Part shown: positions 12,470-12,476 of the stretch, piece after piece
Layout: the number at the start of each line of letters is the position of its first letter
Position numbering within the stretch: the stretch's first letter is position 1
Source: Cytidiella melzeri
Taxonomy: Eukaryota; Basidiomycota; Agaricomycetes; Polyporales; Irpicaceae
NCBI GenBank assembly: GCA_022592445.1
Contig: JABYQR010000678.1
Location: 1-12,476, forward strand
Reading direction: 5' to 3'
DNA: 12,476 bases
The notes under the pieces: generated by a model
Database searches by the model: none
Seen by the model: only the letters and a program-made list of their open reading frames with translations
What the model was told of the DNA's origin: nothing
Position numbers and translations under genes: made by a program

Positions 12470-12476
12470 GACTGCT

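Larger units (their letters stand above)
9995..12476 (-). mobile_element. Element D: Ty3/gypsy chromovirus, 3' LTR and 3' part of pol, continues beyond the window
   Basis: A minus-strand element with LTR, polypurine tract, a 3' untranslated part of about 220 bp (10817-11036), chromodomain, integrase, and the linker before integrase at the window edge. It is inserted in the pol start of element C. Its proteins are clearly diverged from element B (for example TVDLITQLP against VGVDLVGPLP), so it is a different family. The upstream RT, protease, gag and 5' LTR lie past the right end. Confidence 0.85.

Noticed and set aside
1..12476. tRNA, rRNA or host protein-coding genes
   Set aside because: No cloverleaf, rRNA-like block or non-transposon protein was recognised on either strand.

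Overview
The window is an intergenic pile-up of Ty3/gypsy (Metaviridae-type) LTR retrotransposons of the chromodomain-bearing chromovirus class, with no recognisable host gene. A filamentous fungus, most likely a basidiomycete (Agaricomycetes), is the best guess. The reasons are the style of the pol proteins, a fungal-type short intron with a perfect TACTAAC branch site, and a TTAGGG telomere-like repeat. This placement is inference from memory of such elements; no search was run.

Layout. (1) 1-425: the 5' part of a gag gene of one lineage (+), broken by the next element. (2) Element A, 426-3154 (+): 5' LTR with TATA box and leader intron, an ORF of unknown family (ORF1, 1341-2060), a cysteine-rich remnant, and a damaged gag. 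(3) Element B, 3155 to about 7575 (-): 3' LTR, polypurine tract, then chromodomain, integrase, RNase H, reverse transcriptase and protease, read right to left; its 5' part is missing. (4) Element C, about 7576-9994 (+): ORF1 without its N-terminus, the cysteine-rich segment, a complete gag and the first codons of pol. (5) Element D, 9995 to beyond the window (-): 3' LTR, polypurine tract, chromodomain and integrase.

The most unusual content is in elements A and C. Both carry, upstream of gag, an ORF of about 240 codons that I do not recognise. The two copies are clearly homologous along their whole length, with an almost invariant REWQLLDWG block, and both end in a stop codon at the same place. 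A short cysteine-rich segment (C..C ... C....C with QPCPNR) conserved at protein level follows before gag. The simplest reading is an extra module of this retrotransposon lineage, perhaps once part of an ORF1-zinc ribbon-Gag protein. A second oddity is that the LTRs of A and B each contain, about 63-65 bp after the TATA box, a well-formed short intron whose last ~20 nt repeat the ~20 nt of exon before the donor site.

No copy is intact as written. A has a nonsense codon and a large in-frame deletion in gag; B and D pol are split by frameshifts, nearly all of which fall in short homopolymer runs and so may be sequencing errors rather than decay. The + ORF1-gag cassette followed by a - strand LTR-pol occurs twice, which I read mainly as nested insertion plus rearrangement but flag for checking.
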